DNA of 64,000 bases from Petroclostridium xylanilyticum. GTDB taxonomy: Bacteria; Bacillota; Clostridia; SK-Y3. Position numbers and translations under genes: made by a program. Positions within the stretch are counted from its first letter, which is position 1; each line of letters begins with the position of its first letter. Under the pieces are notes generated by a model that was not told the DNA's origin, ran no database searches, and saw nothing but the letters and a program-made list of their open reading frames with translations. Of this stretch, positions 53,463 to 62,779 are shown in pieces. The stretch is taken from assembly GCF_002252565.1 (NCBI RefSeq), contig NZ_NPML01000019.1, forward strand, positions 434,001 to 498,000, given 5' to 3'.

Positions 53463-53963
53463 ATGAATGATTATAGATTTGAGGAAGCCCGGGAGGAACA
53501 TTTACCAAAGCTGCTGGAAATTTATAACTACTATATTTTAAATTCAACCGCAACCTTCCACATAAACCCTATTTCCATGGAAGAAATGTGGGAAATAATA
53601 TTTTTTGACAACCCTAAATATAAAGCATTTGTAATTAAAGAAAAAGAGGATATATGCGGATACTGTATTTTAACTCAATTCAAAAAGCGGGAAGCGTATG
53701 ATATCTCCGCCGAAGTGACTGTATATTTAAAACCGGATTATGTAGGAAAAGGCATAGGCAGTCTTGCAATTAAGCACATTGAAACCCTGGCAAGAAAGAA
53801 TGATATTCACGCGTTAATTGCGATTATCTGCGGCGAGAATGAAAAAAGTATAAAACTGTTTGAAAAGAACGGTTACATAAAATGTGCCCATTATAAGGAA
53901 GTAGGTAAAAAGTTTGGAAGATTGCTGGATGTTGTATGCTATCAGAAGATAATTGCCTATTAA
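53463..53963 (+). CDS. GNAT-family N-acetyltransferase (phosphinothricin acetyltransferase-like)
   Basis: The 166-residue protein has the GNAT fold typical of the Pat/MnaT group: LLEIYNYYILNSTATFHINP near the start, the acetyl-CoA-binding segment VYLKPDYVGKGIGSLAIKHIE, and ENEKSIKLFEKNGYIKCAHYKEVGKKFGRLLDVVCYQ. Relatives acetylate phosphinothricin, methionine sulfoximine or other amino acids. A GGAGG precedes the start. The substrate is not certain from sequence. Confidence 0.88.
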   Translation: MNDYRFEEAREEHLPKLLEIYNYYILNSTATFHINPISMEEMWEIIFFDNPKYKAFVIKEKEDICGYCILTQFKKREAYDISAEVTVYLKPDYVGKGIGSLAIKHIETLARKNDIHALIAIICGENEKSIKLFEKNGYIKCAHYKEVGKKFGRLLDVVCYQKIIAY

Positions 53964-53985
53964 GCACTTTTTCAGCGGTTTTGAA

Positions 53986-54022
53986 CGGTTCCTAACCTGC
54001 AGAAATAGAGAGTTAGGAACCG
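53986..54022 (+). terminator. Terminator after the GNAT gene
   Basis: CGGTTCCTAAC (53986-53996) pairs with GTTAGGAACCG (54012-54022), followed by GCCATTTTAAATTTT. Confidence 0.75.
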
Positions 54023-54050
54023 GCCATTTTAAATTTTAAATAGGTACCTA

Positions 54051-54082
54051 AAAAATGCATCCGAGAAATCGGGTGCATTTTT
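54051..54082. terminator. Terminator of the 51-residue protein gene
   Basis: AAAAATGCATCCG and CGGGTGCATTTTT pair (one wobble) around six bases, five bases after the stop of the minus-strand small gene. Confidence 0.8.
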
Positions 54083-54086
54083 ACTC

Positions 54087-54242
54087 TTAAGTCGGGTCAT
54101 TTTCATCCCATACTAATCTTGTAACTCTAGTAACATTTCCTTTTGCTTTATCCTCTTTTGTAGCATCTTCACCCCTTGGATCATCTTCCATCCCCGGTGC
54201 AACAGTTGGTTCTTTTTTTCTTTTTTTTAAATCTTTTTTCAT
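54087..54242 (-). CDS. Small charged protein of 51 residues
   Basis: This short gene encodes a protein that starts MKKDLKKRKKEPTVAPGMED and ends VTRLVWDENDPT. It is very rich in Lys, Glu and Asp and has no hydrophobic segment. A GGGAG lies eight bases before the ATG and a terminator hairpin sits right after the stop, which together make a real gene likely. No function is known to me. Confidence 0.7.
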   Translation of the reverse strand: MKKDLKKRKKEPTVAPGMEDDPRGEDATKEDKAKGNVTRVTRLVWDENDPT

Positions 54243-54420
54243 ATCATCATCTCCCTATCATAAAATCTAATATTAGTATGCATTCTTTCAAAAAATATTT
54301 TCACGTAAAAATATACAGTTCCATGAGCTAACAGGAATATTTGAACCAAATTTTAGTTGGCATATTGGTAAATTCATGAGATAATATCAAGGTAAAGATT
54401 GCCTGCTGAGGAGGACTCTT

Positions 54421-55401
54421 ATGGAAATTCAGACTATTGCTCAATTTGAAGTAGGAAATAGAATCGAAGGATTCTTCCTTATAAAATCTTCACAATGTAA
54501 AATGGCAAGTAATAACAACAAATTTTTAGACATGATTTTAGGGGATCAAACCGGTGAAGTCAATGCAAAACTATGGGATTGTACCGAAGAGGATGAAAAA
54601 AAATATAAACAAAATACATTGGTAAAAGTAAGAGGGCTTATAACGGAATGGCAAGGTCAATTGCAATTGAAAATTGAAAAGATAAGGCTTTCAGTAGCTG
54701 AAGATGGTATTGATGCTGCTAATTTCGTACCGGCAGCTCCATATACGCCGGAATATATGTATAATCAATTACTAAATTATGTTTCTAAAATTCAAAATCA
54801 CGATATAAAAGCTATTGTAAACTGTATACTTAAAGAAAACAAACAGAGCCTGATGACTTTTCCTGCAGCAATGAAAAATCATCATGCTATAAAGTCAGGG
54901 CTGTTATACCATGTTATGACCATGCTAATGACTGCTGAAAAGTTAAGTCAAATCTATACATTTGTTAATACGGATTTGCTCTACGGCGGTATACTCCTTC
55001 ATGATATTGCCAAGCTCTATGAGATGGATGCAAATGAACTGGGTATTGTATCGGCATATACTACCGAAGGCCAATTACTTGGTCATATTGTCCAAGCAAT
55101 CAAAATGGTGGACCGAACGGCCAAAAAGGTCGGAGCAAGTGAAGAAGTGGCTGTGCTTCTTCAGCATATGATTCTGTCTCATCATTATGAACCGGAATTT
55201 GGAAGCCCTAAAAAGCCCATGTTTCCTGAAGCTGAATTATTGCATTACATAGACCTTATAGACAGCAGGATGTATGATATGCAAAAAGCACTGGAAAATA
55301 CTGCAGCTGGGAATTTTTCAGATAAAATATGGTCACTGGAGAATAGAAAAGTCTACAAGTTTAATTTAAATAACGAAAAGGAAGAAAAGTCGCTGGCATA
55401 A
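54421..55401 (+). CDS. yhaM: 3'-5' exoribonuclease YhaM family
   Basis: The 326-residue protein has an N-terminal OB fold (about 15-100, FLDMILGDQTGEVNAKLWDC) and a C-terminal HD domain (from about 155): HHAIKSGLLYHVMTMLMTAE supplies the first His, GGILLHDIAKLYEM the His-Asp pair, and LLQHMILSHHYEPEFGSPKKPMFPEAELLHYIDLIDSRM further ligands. YhaM trims RNA and DNA 3' ends and works with other nucleases. A GGAGGA ribosome binding site precedes the ATG. It is transcribed alone. Confidence 0.95.
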   Translation: MEIQTIAQFEVGNRIEGFFLIKSSQCKMASNNNKFLDMILGDQTGEVNAKLWDCTEEDEKKYKQNTLVKVRGLITEWQGQLQLKIEKIRLSVAEDGIDAANFVPAAPYTPEYMYNQLLNYVSKIQNHDIKAIVNCILKENKQSLMTFPAAMKNHHAIKSGLLYHVMTMLMTAEKLSQIYTFVNTDLLYGGILLHDIAKLYEMDANELGIVSAYTTEGQLLGHIVQAIKMVDRTAKKVGASEEVAVLLQHMILSHHYEPEFGSPKKPMFPEAELLHYIDLIDSRMYDMQKALENTAAGNFSDKIWSLENRKVYKFNLNNEKEEKSLA

Positions 55402-55540
55402 ACTATTTTTAATATTAATTTCTTTTAACTGACATAATAAAAGTATTAAAAAAGCATGAAATTTTATAAGAATAGTAATTTCGGACTTTTTCAATGGTTT
55501 CATATAGTGCTCATAACATATTATAATGAGGTGATAGAGT

Positions 55541-55796
55541 ATGTCCAAGCTGGTCAAACAAAGGTCTAAAAAGGCAGGTCTTCCTCCCGGGACACTCATC
55601 CATAGAGGTAATGAAATTATTGACAATTATATCTACAGTGTTTATTCCTCTTACATTTATTGCAGGAGTTTACGGGATGAATTTTAAATATATGCCTGAA
55701 CTGGAATGGCGCTGGGGCTATCCGGCGGTGTGGGCTGTCATGATTGCAATTTTTTGTATCATGATTATATATTTTAAGAGGAAAAAATGGATATAG
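55541..55796 (+). pseudogene. corA: CorA magnesium transporter with a large internal deletion
   Basis: From the ATG at 55541 the frame reads MSKLVKQRSKKAGLPPGTLIH, a typical CorA N-terminus, then at about 55605 the sequence passes, out of frame, into LLTIISTVFIPLTFIAGVYGMNF...WRWGYPAVWAVMIAIFCIMIIYFKRKKW, the C-terminal pore helices with the GMN signature. About 230 residues between are missing. The C-terminal 61 codons could be read from the ATG at 55611, but nothing suggests a functional channel. Confidence 0.85.
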
Positions 55797-55852
55797 AATT
55801 AATAGGCTATTAACCGTCTCTCAAGAAGACAAAACACGAGCGTAATTTGTTC

Positions 55853-55880
55853 TGTAGGGGCAGGTCTTGCACCTGCCCGC
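55853..55880. repeat. Short GC-rich hairpin
   Basis: GGGGCAGGT and ACCTGCCC flank a four-base loop in the gap after the corA remnant. It has the same build as the hairpins at 13877-13901 and 34153-34175. Confidence 0.55.
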
Positions 55881-56053
55881 ATTAACCACAATGTCCCTAT
55901 AGGTCATTCACAAGGGATCTTCCCTACATCTAATAATTATGTGTACATTATCTTTCAGGTGCATTTTCTGAATTTAAAGAATAGCATCAACAGGCTCTAA
56001 GTCTTTCCGCAACGTTCTTTCCATAATATTCTTCAAATATAAAATATACGCCC

Positions 56054-56695
56054 TTATCTTTCTATTGCACGCCTTACTTCTTCATCATAAAAACTATCCA
56101 CTATCACATCTGCCTTATTGAGTTCTCCTCTGGCGCAGCTTGTGGTTATCGCAACCACATACATCCCTGCCCGTTTACCTGCTTCTACTCCTGCAACAGC
56201 ATCTTCAATGACTACACATTTTTCAGGAGGGACTCCCAACTTGCCAGCGGCTTTAAGGTATACATCAGGCGCCGGTTTTCCTTTGGTTACATCTTGTTCT
56301 GAAAGAATTACATCGAAGTATTTACGAATATGTAAATTATCTATAGTAAAATCTACGTTTTCTATACACGCAGAGGAGGCTATTGCAATTTTTAAACCTT
56401 TTTCCTTAATATAATCAAGGTACTCTATTAATCCTTCAGGCGGTTTTATATCTTCCAGGTATATCTCCCTATATAGCTGTTCCTTTTCCCTACCAATAAT
56501 AGCTACCTCTTGATCGGAAAGGTCTTGACCAAACAATATTCTAACAAATTCTATATTCCTCAGCCCGTACATTTTATCCAATTTTTCCTGATTTACTTTA
56601 AGTCCCTTTTTTTCGATATACAAGTGCCATGCCTTTCTATGATACTCACTATTATCGACAATTACTCCATCCATATCAAAAATTACTGCTTTCAT
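56054..56695 (-). CDS. HAD-superfamily hydrolase, beta-phosphoglucomutase-like
   Basis: This 213-residue HAD hydrolase has motif I AVIFDMDGVIVDNSEYHRKAW, an alpha-helical cap, motif II IAIASSACIENVD, motif III KGKPAPDVYLKAAGKLG and motif IV CVVIEDAVAGVEAGKRAGM. The Asp-x-Asp-Gly with the second Asp, and the KPAPD segment, fit the beta-phosphoglucomutase/PgmB branch, but sugar phosphatases share these features. The first 16 residues resemble the broken HAD fragment at 50065-50219. It has no operon partner. Confidence 0.88.
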   Translation of the reverse strand: MKAVIFDMDGVIVDNSEYHRKAWHLYIEKKGLKVNQEKLDKMYGLRNIEFVRILFGQDLSDQEVAIIGREKEQLYREIYLEDIKPPEGLIEYLDYIKEKGLKIAIASSACIENVDFTIDNLHIRKYFDVILSEQDVTKGKPAPDVYLKAAGKLGVPPEKCVVIEDAVAGVEAGKRAGMYVVAITTSCARGELNKADVIVDSFYDEEVRRAIER

Positions 56696-56867
56696 ATCAT
56701 CACAATCCTCCTAGAACATTTAATCCTTCAATAGTATATCATAAAAAGGATGAAAGTGGCGATTGCAAAATTTATAACTTCCTTAGCCTGGCTATATTTT
56801 TTGTCCCGGGAGGATTACTTTTAATCCATGTAAATGAGCACCAACAAATAATTATTAATATCAAAAA

Positions 56868-56937
56868 AATTCACAGTTCAGAGTTCACATATTTAGCTAT
56901 TTGCTTTCGTTACTGTGAACCATGAACTGTGAATTAT
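56868..56937. repeat. Interspersed inverted repeat built on CAGTTCACAG (copy 2)
   Basis: AATTCACAGTTCAGAGTTCACA and ACTGTGAACCATGAACTGTGAATT pair over about 22 positions around a 25-base loop, like copy 1 at 50364-50440. Confidence 0.65.
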
Positions 56938-57047
56938 TAACTATTACAAAACTACGTATTACTTATCGTTATTACACTAAGTGAATGTGCTGCGCTAGGT
57001 TAAATATGATTCCAAGAACTGAGCTACAAGGCTTAGAACCTGTAAAC

Positions 57048-58193
57048 TCATTTTCCCTTATTTTTTGTGGCTATATCTACCCATACCGCAATAATTAGTA
57101 TAAGTCCTTTTACAATATATTGGTAGAATGCCTGCGTATTCATCAAGCTCATGCCGTTGTCAAGGCTGGCCATAACAAGTGCCCCGATAATTGCTCCTGC
57201 TACCGAACCGGAACCACCCATAAGGCTGGTACCACCGATAACGCAGGCTGCAACCGCATCAAGTTCAAACATGTTACCGGCATTAATGGTTGCTGCATTC
57301 AATCTTGCTGTAAGCACAACGCCACCAATAGATGCAAGCAAGCTGGAGATAATAAAGATAAGCATTGTAATTTTATTGATATTTATACCTGAGAGTCTTG
57401 CCGCCTCTACGTTACCTCCAATTGCATACACATATCTTCCGAATTTTGTTTTTGTAGTGATAAAGGTAAATAGAAGTACCAGTACCAGTACTAGGATAAC
57501 AGGTACGGGAACACCTTCATAAGCATTCATGGTCATGATAAATGCTACAATGAGCCCTGAATAAAATGCAGCCTTTAATACTGTCAACCCGATATTTTCC
57601 ACTTCAAATCCATACTTTATTCTTGATGCCCTGCTTTTGAATATAAAATATATTGTTGCAACAATACCTATGCCTGCCAGAATCATTCCTACTGTTGTCG
57701 ACAGGTACGCCTGTCCAATAAACTTGAAGCTATCACTAAGGGGTGCAACAGTTTGCCCTTTTGCAATTCCCATCAGTATACCTCTGAAAATCATCATACC
57801 ACCAAGGGATACAATAAATGCAGGTACTTTCTTATATGAAACCCAGAAACCCTGCCATACACCAATGGCAATACCCAGTGCAATGGCTGCAGCAATAGAA
57901 GAAGCGGTACTCCAGTTAAACCATACCTGCAGAATAGCTGCTACTGCACCGGTCAAGCCTGCAACGGAACCTACTGACAGGTCAATATGTCCGGCAACTA
58001 TTACAAGCAGCATGCCTATTGCAAGTATTGATGTTACAGACATCTGCCTTGCCAGAAGAGCCAGGTTTCTAGCTCTCAAAAAGGTCCCATCAGTCATCAC
58101 TGTAAAGATAACCCATATTGCAATCAATGCAAATATCATTGTGTATGCTCTTATGTCAAAATTAAATCTTAGTTTTCCTGATTCTCTTTTCAT
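57048..58193 (-). CDS. xylH: Xylose-type sugar ABC transporter permease
   Basis: This is the membrane channel of a CUT2-type sugar importer. About ten hydrophobic helices are present, with SILAIGMLLVIVAGHIDLSVGSVAGLTGAVAA near the start, VPAFIVSLGGMMIFRGILMG, and the RLSGININKITMLIFIISSLLASIGGVVLTARL and AVAACVIGGTSLMGGSGSVAGAIIGALVMASL motifs of XylH/RbsC. The ATG at 58193 is preferred because the AGGAGG inside the end of the ATPase gene is eight bases before it; the two genes are separated by one base. Confidence 0.94.
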   Translation of the reverse strand: MKRESGKLRFNFDIRAYTMIFALIAIWVIFTVMTDGTFLRARNLALLARQMSVTSILAIGMLLVIVAGHIDLSVGSVAGLTGAVAAILQVWFNWSTASSIAAAIALGIAIGVWQGFWVSYKKVPAFIVSLGGMMIFRGILMGIAKGQTVAPLSDSFKFIGQAYLSTTVGMILAGIGIVATIYFIFKSRASRIKYGFEVENIGLTVLKAAFYSGLIVAFIMTMNAYEGVPVPVILVLVLVLLFTFITTKTKFGRYVYAIGGNVEAARLSGININKITMLIFIISSLLASIGGVVLTARLNAATINAGNMFELDAVAACVIGGTSLMGGSGSVAGAIIGALVMASLDNGMSLMNTQAFYQYIVKGLILIIAVWVDIATKNKGK

Positions 58194-58194
58194 C

Positions 58195-59712
58195 TTATCT
58201 ACCTCCTGTCGCACAGTGCATTATTCTTTCCTGTGTTGCTTCTTCTACTTTTAATTCACCGTTCAGCTTTCCTTCATGCATAACCAGAATTCTATCACTC
58301 ATTCCCAATACTTCAGGAAGCTCGGATGACACCATTACCACCGCTACCCCTTGACGTACCAGTTGATTCATGATGTTATATATTTCATACTTGGCACCAA
58401 CATCGATACCACGAGTAGGTTCATCCAAAAACAATACTTTGGGTTCGGTCATTAACCATTTACCCAAGACAACCTTTTGCTGGTTACCACCACTTAAGGT
58501 TCCAACCTTCGCTTCTATAGAAGGTGTCTTAATTCTTAGGTCCTTCACATATTTATTACTGAATTTAACTTCTTCATTTGAGTTAATTACTGAAGCTGTG
58601 CAAATTCTGTCCAGACTTGAAATAGTGATGTTCTTTGCCACACTCTGGTCAAGTATCAAACCATAACGCTTTCTGTCTTCCGACACCATTGCAAGTCCCA
58701 GCTTAATTGCATCAACCGGTCGGTTTATATTAACTTTTTTCCCCTCAAGATATATCTCTCCGGTCTTCCTTCCAGGGAATCCACCAAATATGCTGGTAAT
58801 CAATTCCGTTCTGCCAGCTCCCATTAATCCTGCTATCCCCAATATTTCGCCTTTCCTTATCTTAAAGCTTACATTATCTATAATTTTTTTGTTAGGATTC
58901 TCTGGATCATATACGCTAAAGTTTTTGACTTCCAACACTGTTTCTCCTGGTTTGTGCTCTTCTCTAGGGAATCTTTCTGTTAGCTCTCTACCTACCATTA
59001 GAGAAATTACCTTATCCTCATTCAAATCAGAAGCTGGATAAGTTCCTACTGTTTGGCCATCCCTTAAAACAGTTATACTATCCGAAAGCTCAAAAACCTC
59101 ATTTAACTTGTGAGAAATATAGATACATGAAACACCTTTTTCTCTTAGTTTATTTAAAATATTTACCAGTATCTTAACTTCACTTTCGGTAAGAGCAGCC
59201 GTAGGCTCATCCAGTATAAGAATGTCCGCTTTCTTGGATAAGGCTTTTGCAATTTCAACCAGCTGCTGTTGACCGATACCCAGATTTTTCACTTTTGTTT
59301 TTGGGTTTAAGTCGAGTTCCATTTCTTTTAATAATTTAGCTGCTTCAGAGTAAAGTTTGTCCCAGTCGATAACTCCACCTTTTGTATGCTCAGCACCAAG
59401 AAAAATATTTTGGCCTATGTCCATTTCTTTTACTAACGCCAATTCCTGGTATATAATTGCTATTCCCGCTTCTTCCGATTGCCTTATGTTATCAAATTTC
59501 TGCACCTTTCCATTGATTACAATATCACCTTCATAGGTACCAAAGGGATATACTCCACTTAAAACTTTCATGAGAGTTGATTTTCCTGCCCCATTTTCTC
59601 CGCACAGGGCATGTATTTCTCCCTTTTTTACTTTAAAATTAACATTATTTAAGGCTTTTACACCTGGAAATTCCTTTGTGATATTTCTCATTTCCAATAC
59701 AAAGTTGCTCAT
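58195..59712 (-). CDS. xylG: Xylose-type sugar ABC transporter ATP-binding protein
   Basis: This is a double-ATPase CUT2 protein of about 505 residues. The first domain has Walker A GENGAGKSTLMKVLSG, signature LGIGQQQLVEIAKAL and Walker B ILILDEPTAALTES; the second has a degenerate Walker A (GLMGAGRTELITSIFG), signature LSGGNQQKVVLGKWL and LFLDEPTRGIDVGAKYEIY. The ATG at 59712 after GGAGAGGGGG is taken as the start. It lies between the binding protein and the permease. Confidence 0.95.
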   Translation of the reverse strand: MSNFVLEMRNITKEFPGVKALNNVNFKVKKGEIHALCGENGAGKSTLMKVLSGVYPFGTYEGDIVINGKVQKFDNIRQSEEAGIAIIYQELALVKEMDIGQNIFLGAEHTKGGVIDWDKLYSEAAKLLKEMELDLNPKTKVKNLGIGQQQLVEIAKALSKKADILILDEPTAALTESEVKILVNILNKLREKGVSCIYISHKLNEVFELSDSITVLRDGQTVGTYPASDLNEDKVISLMVGRELTERFPREEHKPGETVLEVKNFSVYDPENPNKKIIDNVSFKIRKGEILGIAGLMGAGRTELITSIFGGFPGRKTGEIYLEGKKVNINRPVDAIKLGLAMVSEDRKRYGLILDQSVAKNITISSLDRICTASVINSNEEVKFSNKYVKDLRIKTPSIEAKVGTLSGGNQQKVVLGKWLMTEPKVLFLDEPTRGIDVGAKYEIYNIMNQLVRQGVAVVMVSSELPEVLGMSDRILVMHEGKLNGELKVEEATQERIMHCATGGR

Positions 59713-59744
59713 GGATTTCCCCCTCTCCTTCAAATCTTAAAGAA

Positions 59745-59767
59745 AGCCCAGGTGATAAGCCTGGGCT
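59745..59767 (-). terminator. Intercistronic hairpin between xylF and xylG
   Basis: AGCCCAGG and CCTGGGCT pair around seven bases, followed by TTCTTT on the minus strand. It can partly end transcription after the binding-protein gene, giving more XylF than ATPase and permease. Confidence 0.7.
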
Positions 59768-59789
59768 CTACAGTCAATTGTTTTGGAAA

Positions 59790-60899
59790 TTACTTTTGTT
59801 GTGGCCATTGGTCCTTTGGTACGTTTTTGTATACATCTTCAAGCTTATGGAATCCATCTTTGATAACTGTATCAAGCATGTTATTCTTATCTACCTGAAT
59901 TGGTTCAAGAAGAACAGATGGAACATCAATCTTACCGTTGTTTACTTTATTGTTAGTTTCAATCTTTTCACCTTTTGCCATGGCAACTGCTAATTCAGCA
60001 GCTTTTGAAGCAATTGCTTTGATTGGCTTGTAAACTGTCATGGCCTGTTTTCCTTCTACGATTCTTTGTACAGCAGCAAGTTCAGCATCTTGTCCTGTTA
60101 CTAAAACTTTACCGTCAAGCTTCTGTTCTGCCAGGGCCTGGATTGCGCCACCTGCAGTACCATCATTGGAAGCCACTACAACATCAATTTTATTATTGTT
60201 AGCTGTAAGAGCATTTTCAGTGTGCTTTAGAGCTTCTTCCGGCTGCCAGTCTTTTGCCCATTGGTCCCCAACGATTTTAATATCTCCCTTGTCAATAAGA
60301 GGTTGAAGGATATTCATTTGTCCCTCTCTGAACAGTTTAGCATTGTTATCAGTTGGAGCTCCACCGATTAACATATAGTTTCCTTTAGGAACTTGCTTTA
60401 CAGCATATTCTGCTTGTAATTCCCCTACCTTTACGTTGTCAAAAGAAACATAAAGGTCAACATCGCTGTTTTTAATAAGTCTATCATATGCTATAACCTT
60501 GATTCCTTCTTTGTGAGCTGCATCTACGATAGATGCTGCAATTTCACCATTGTGAGGAACTACTACAAGGATATCTACACCTTGTGTAATCAGGTTTTCT
60601 GCCTGTGATACCTGAAGATTGTCATCTCCATTTGCTGATTGTACAATTACTTCTGCACCTAATTCTTCTGCTTTAGCAATAAATAAATCTCTGTCTCTTT
60701 GCCATCTTTCTTCTTTTAATGTGTCCATCGAAAGTCCGATTTTAATCTTTTTACCGGCATCAGGTTTTTCTGTACTTGCCGCAGGCTTATCACTTCCTGT
60801 TGATTGTCCAGGATTCTTTGCACATGCTGCAAATATTGCGACTGTCATAACAAGTACAAGTGACATCGATAATACTTTTAAAACTTTTTTGTTAAACAC
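59790..60899 (-). CDS. xylF: Xylose-type sugar-binding lipoprotein
   Basis: This extracytoplasmic binding protein has a signal peptide and lipobox (VAIFAAC, Cys about 26), then a Ser/Lys linker and a periplasmic-binding domain from about 50. Segments KIGLSMDTLKEERWQRDRDLFIAKAEELGAEV, DILVVVPHNGEIAASIVDAAHKEGIKVIAYDRLI and VTGQDAELAAVQRIVEGKQAMTVYKPI match D-xylose-binding XylF closely. It is the first transporter gene after the two-component system. Confidence 0.94.
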   Translation of the reverse strand: MFNKKVLKVLSMSLVLVMTVAIFAACAKNPGQSTGSDKPAASTEKPDAGKKIKIGLSMDTLKEERWQRDRDLFIAKAEELGAEVIVQSANGDDNLQVSQAENLITQGVDILVVVPHNGEIAASIVDAAHKEGIKVIAYDRLIKNSDVDLYVSFDNVKVGELQAEYAVKQVPKGNYMLIGGAPTDNNAKLFREGQMNILQPLIDKGDIKIVGDQWAKDWQPEEALKHTENALTANNNKIDVVVASNDGTAGGAIQALAEQKLDGKVLVTGQDAELAAVQRIVEGKQAMTVYKPIKAIASKAAELAVAMAKGEKIETNNKVNNGKIDVPSVLLEPIQVDKNNMLDTVIKDGFHKLEDVYKNVPKDQWPQQK

Positions 60900-61062
60900 A
60901 ATAAATCCTCCTTAATAGTTAGTGAATTTATAACTTTGCTTTACCATAATCATAAACTATTAAAGAGGATTTTTCTCTACAGTAAATTGGCAACCATTAT
61001 TCATTTTTTGTTATGCAAACACTTTTGCAAAAATGATATAGCATTATTTTGTTAACTAAAAT

Positions 61063-62673
61063 CTATAGCCCAAATCTGCCTCGATACTCACTCGGGCTTA
61101 AACCCACTTCCTTTTTAAAAACCCTTGAAAAATAATTTGGATCATTATATCCTACTTTAAAACAAACATCCTTTACGCTGTTTTCAGGTCTTTCAAGCAG
61201 TCTTTTGGCATGTTTTATTCTTACTCTTGTAAGGTAATCTATAAAATTTTCCCCACTTTCCGCCTTAAAAAGTTTGCTAAAATAGTGGGGACTGATAACC
61301 ACCGCTCTGGCCACATCTTCCAATGTAAGTTCATGGCTGTAATTATCCTCTATATACTGTTGTGCTTTGTTAATAAGTATATTAATATTATTTTGCCTGG
61401 CATCCTGTATTTTCTGCACTAACTCAATTAATTTAGCCTGAACCCACAAATAAATTTCTCGTGCCCGTTCTTCATGAAAAAATTCATTATTTTCTATTCC
61501 ATGAAGGACATTGAAAATATCTTCTTCTATTCCCATTTCATATGCTGTCCTGGAAAGTACAACTGCCAATTCAAAAATGTGAGGCTTAATTCTTTTTACA
61601 TCATCCTGAAAGCTCTGTGTAAAAATATCAAATATTTCTTTTAAAATTTTAATACTTCCTTCCACATCCCCCGCCTTTACTCTTTCACAAAGTAGGTTTT
61701 CTTTCTCAATCGGATACACAAAATGTATTTTATTTGCAAAGTCGATATCAGAATAATGCACAATATCTCCAGGCTGTGATATATAGGAAAGGGAACTGAC
61801 CGCCTGTATATAGGAAATACTCATATTCTCCGCTCCTGGATAACTACGTCCTATTCCAATGTTAACCCGTACACGATTCTCCCTGAAAATTTCTTCTACA
61901 AGTTTATGAGCAACATCTATCGACCATACTCGTATGCTATATTCATCCTGTGCTGGACTTCTGGAAATAAAAATACCTACTTTATCTGAAATAAGAGGAC
62001 TTACTACACACGAACATAGGTTTTTCACTACGTTTCCTATCGTATCTAATACCTTCTGGTTAATAAAACTCCTTCCTAACTGGTTATTAATCTTTTCAGG
62101 ATATCCATCCTTATTTAGAAATATTACCATACAGAATCCCAGATCAAATCTGATATCCAGAAGCTCTTCGTATTTTAAAGTTTTGATTTTTTCCGTATCT
62201 CCAAAAATCATCGAATAAGCAAATTCAGATTCTATCAAAGGGATAATATTATTTAGCTTTTCTACCAGTTCCAGTTCCCGTTTCCTTTTTTTCCGTTCTT
62301 CCTCAATCTGTTGAATCATTTGATTGATGGTGTTTACCAGTTTATCCCGTTTTACAGGCTTTAGCAGGTAATCTTCTACCCCCAATGCAATTGCTTGCTG
62401 GGCAAAATTAAAATAGTCATAGGCAGATATAACAACAAACCTGGTGTTAGGAAAGGTCTTTACAATTTGTTCAATTGCTTCAATTCCATTAATACCGGGC
62501 ATTTTTATATCCATCAGTACAATATCCGGCCTTAATTCATGGCATTTTTCTATTGCCTGTCTCCCATTCTCCGCTTCTTCAATTATACCTACACTGCCAA
62601 TGTTTTTTTCTATGATTACTCTAAAAGCCTGCCGTTCTATAGGTTCATCATCGGCTATTAGTATCTTGTACAT
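61063..62673 (-). CDS. Response regulator with AraC DNA-binding domain (YesN-like)
   Basis: The protein of about 536 residues has an N-terminal receiver domain (YKILIADDEPIERQAF, phospho-acceptor Asp in PDIVLMDIKMPG, Lys in YLLKPVKRDKL), a middle region, and a C-terminal AraC HTH pair (LTLEDVARAVVISPHYFSKLFKAESGENFIDYL and VKDVCFKVGYNDPNYFSRVFKKEVGLSPSEYR). It is the likely activator of xylFGH, driven by the kinase encoded upstream. The ATG at 62673 (MYKILIADDE) follows GAGG; an earlier ATG at 62688 is less likely. Confidence 0.94.
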   Translation of the reverse strand: MYKILIADDEPIERQAFRVIIEKNIGSVGIIEEAENGRQAIEKCHELRPDIVLMDIKMPGINGIEAIEQIVKTFPNTRFVVISAYDYFNFAQQAIALGVEDYLLKPVKRDKLVNTINQMIQQIEEERKKRKRELELVEKLNNIIPLIESEFAYSMIFGDTEKIKTLKYEELLDIRFDLGFCMVIFLNKDGYPEKINNQLGRSFINQKVLDTIGNVVKNLCSCVVSPLISDKVGIFISRSPAQDEYSIRVWSIDVAHKLVEEIFRENRVRVNIGIGRSYPGAENMSISYIQAVSSLSYISQPGDIVHYSDIDFANKIHFVYPIEKENLLCERVKAGDVEGSIKILKEIFDIFTQSFQDDVKRIKPHIFELAVVLSRTAYEMGIEEDIFNVLHGIENNEFFHEERAREIYLWVQAKLIELVQKIQDARQNNINILINKAQQYIEDNYSHELTLEDVARAVVISPHYFSKLFKAESGENFIDYLTRVRIKHAKRLLERPENSVKDVCFKVGYNDPNYFSRVFKKEVGLSPSEYRGRFGL

Positions 62674-62779
62674 AATGCACCTCTTCACCTTCCTCTATTA
62701 TTTCCCGGGAAATTATTACATTCGACATAAATCCCTTACTCCGTTATATCTTATAAGCTATATTTTTCAATGAACAATC

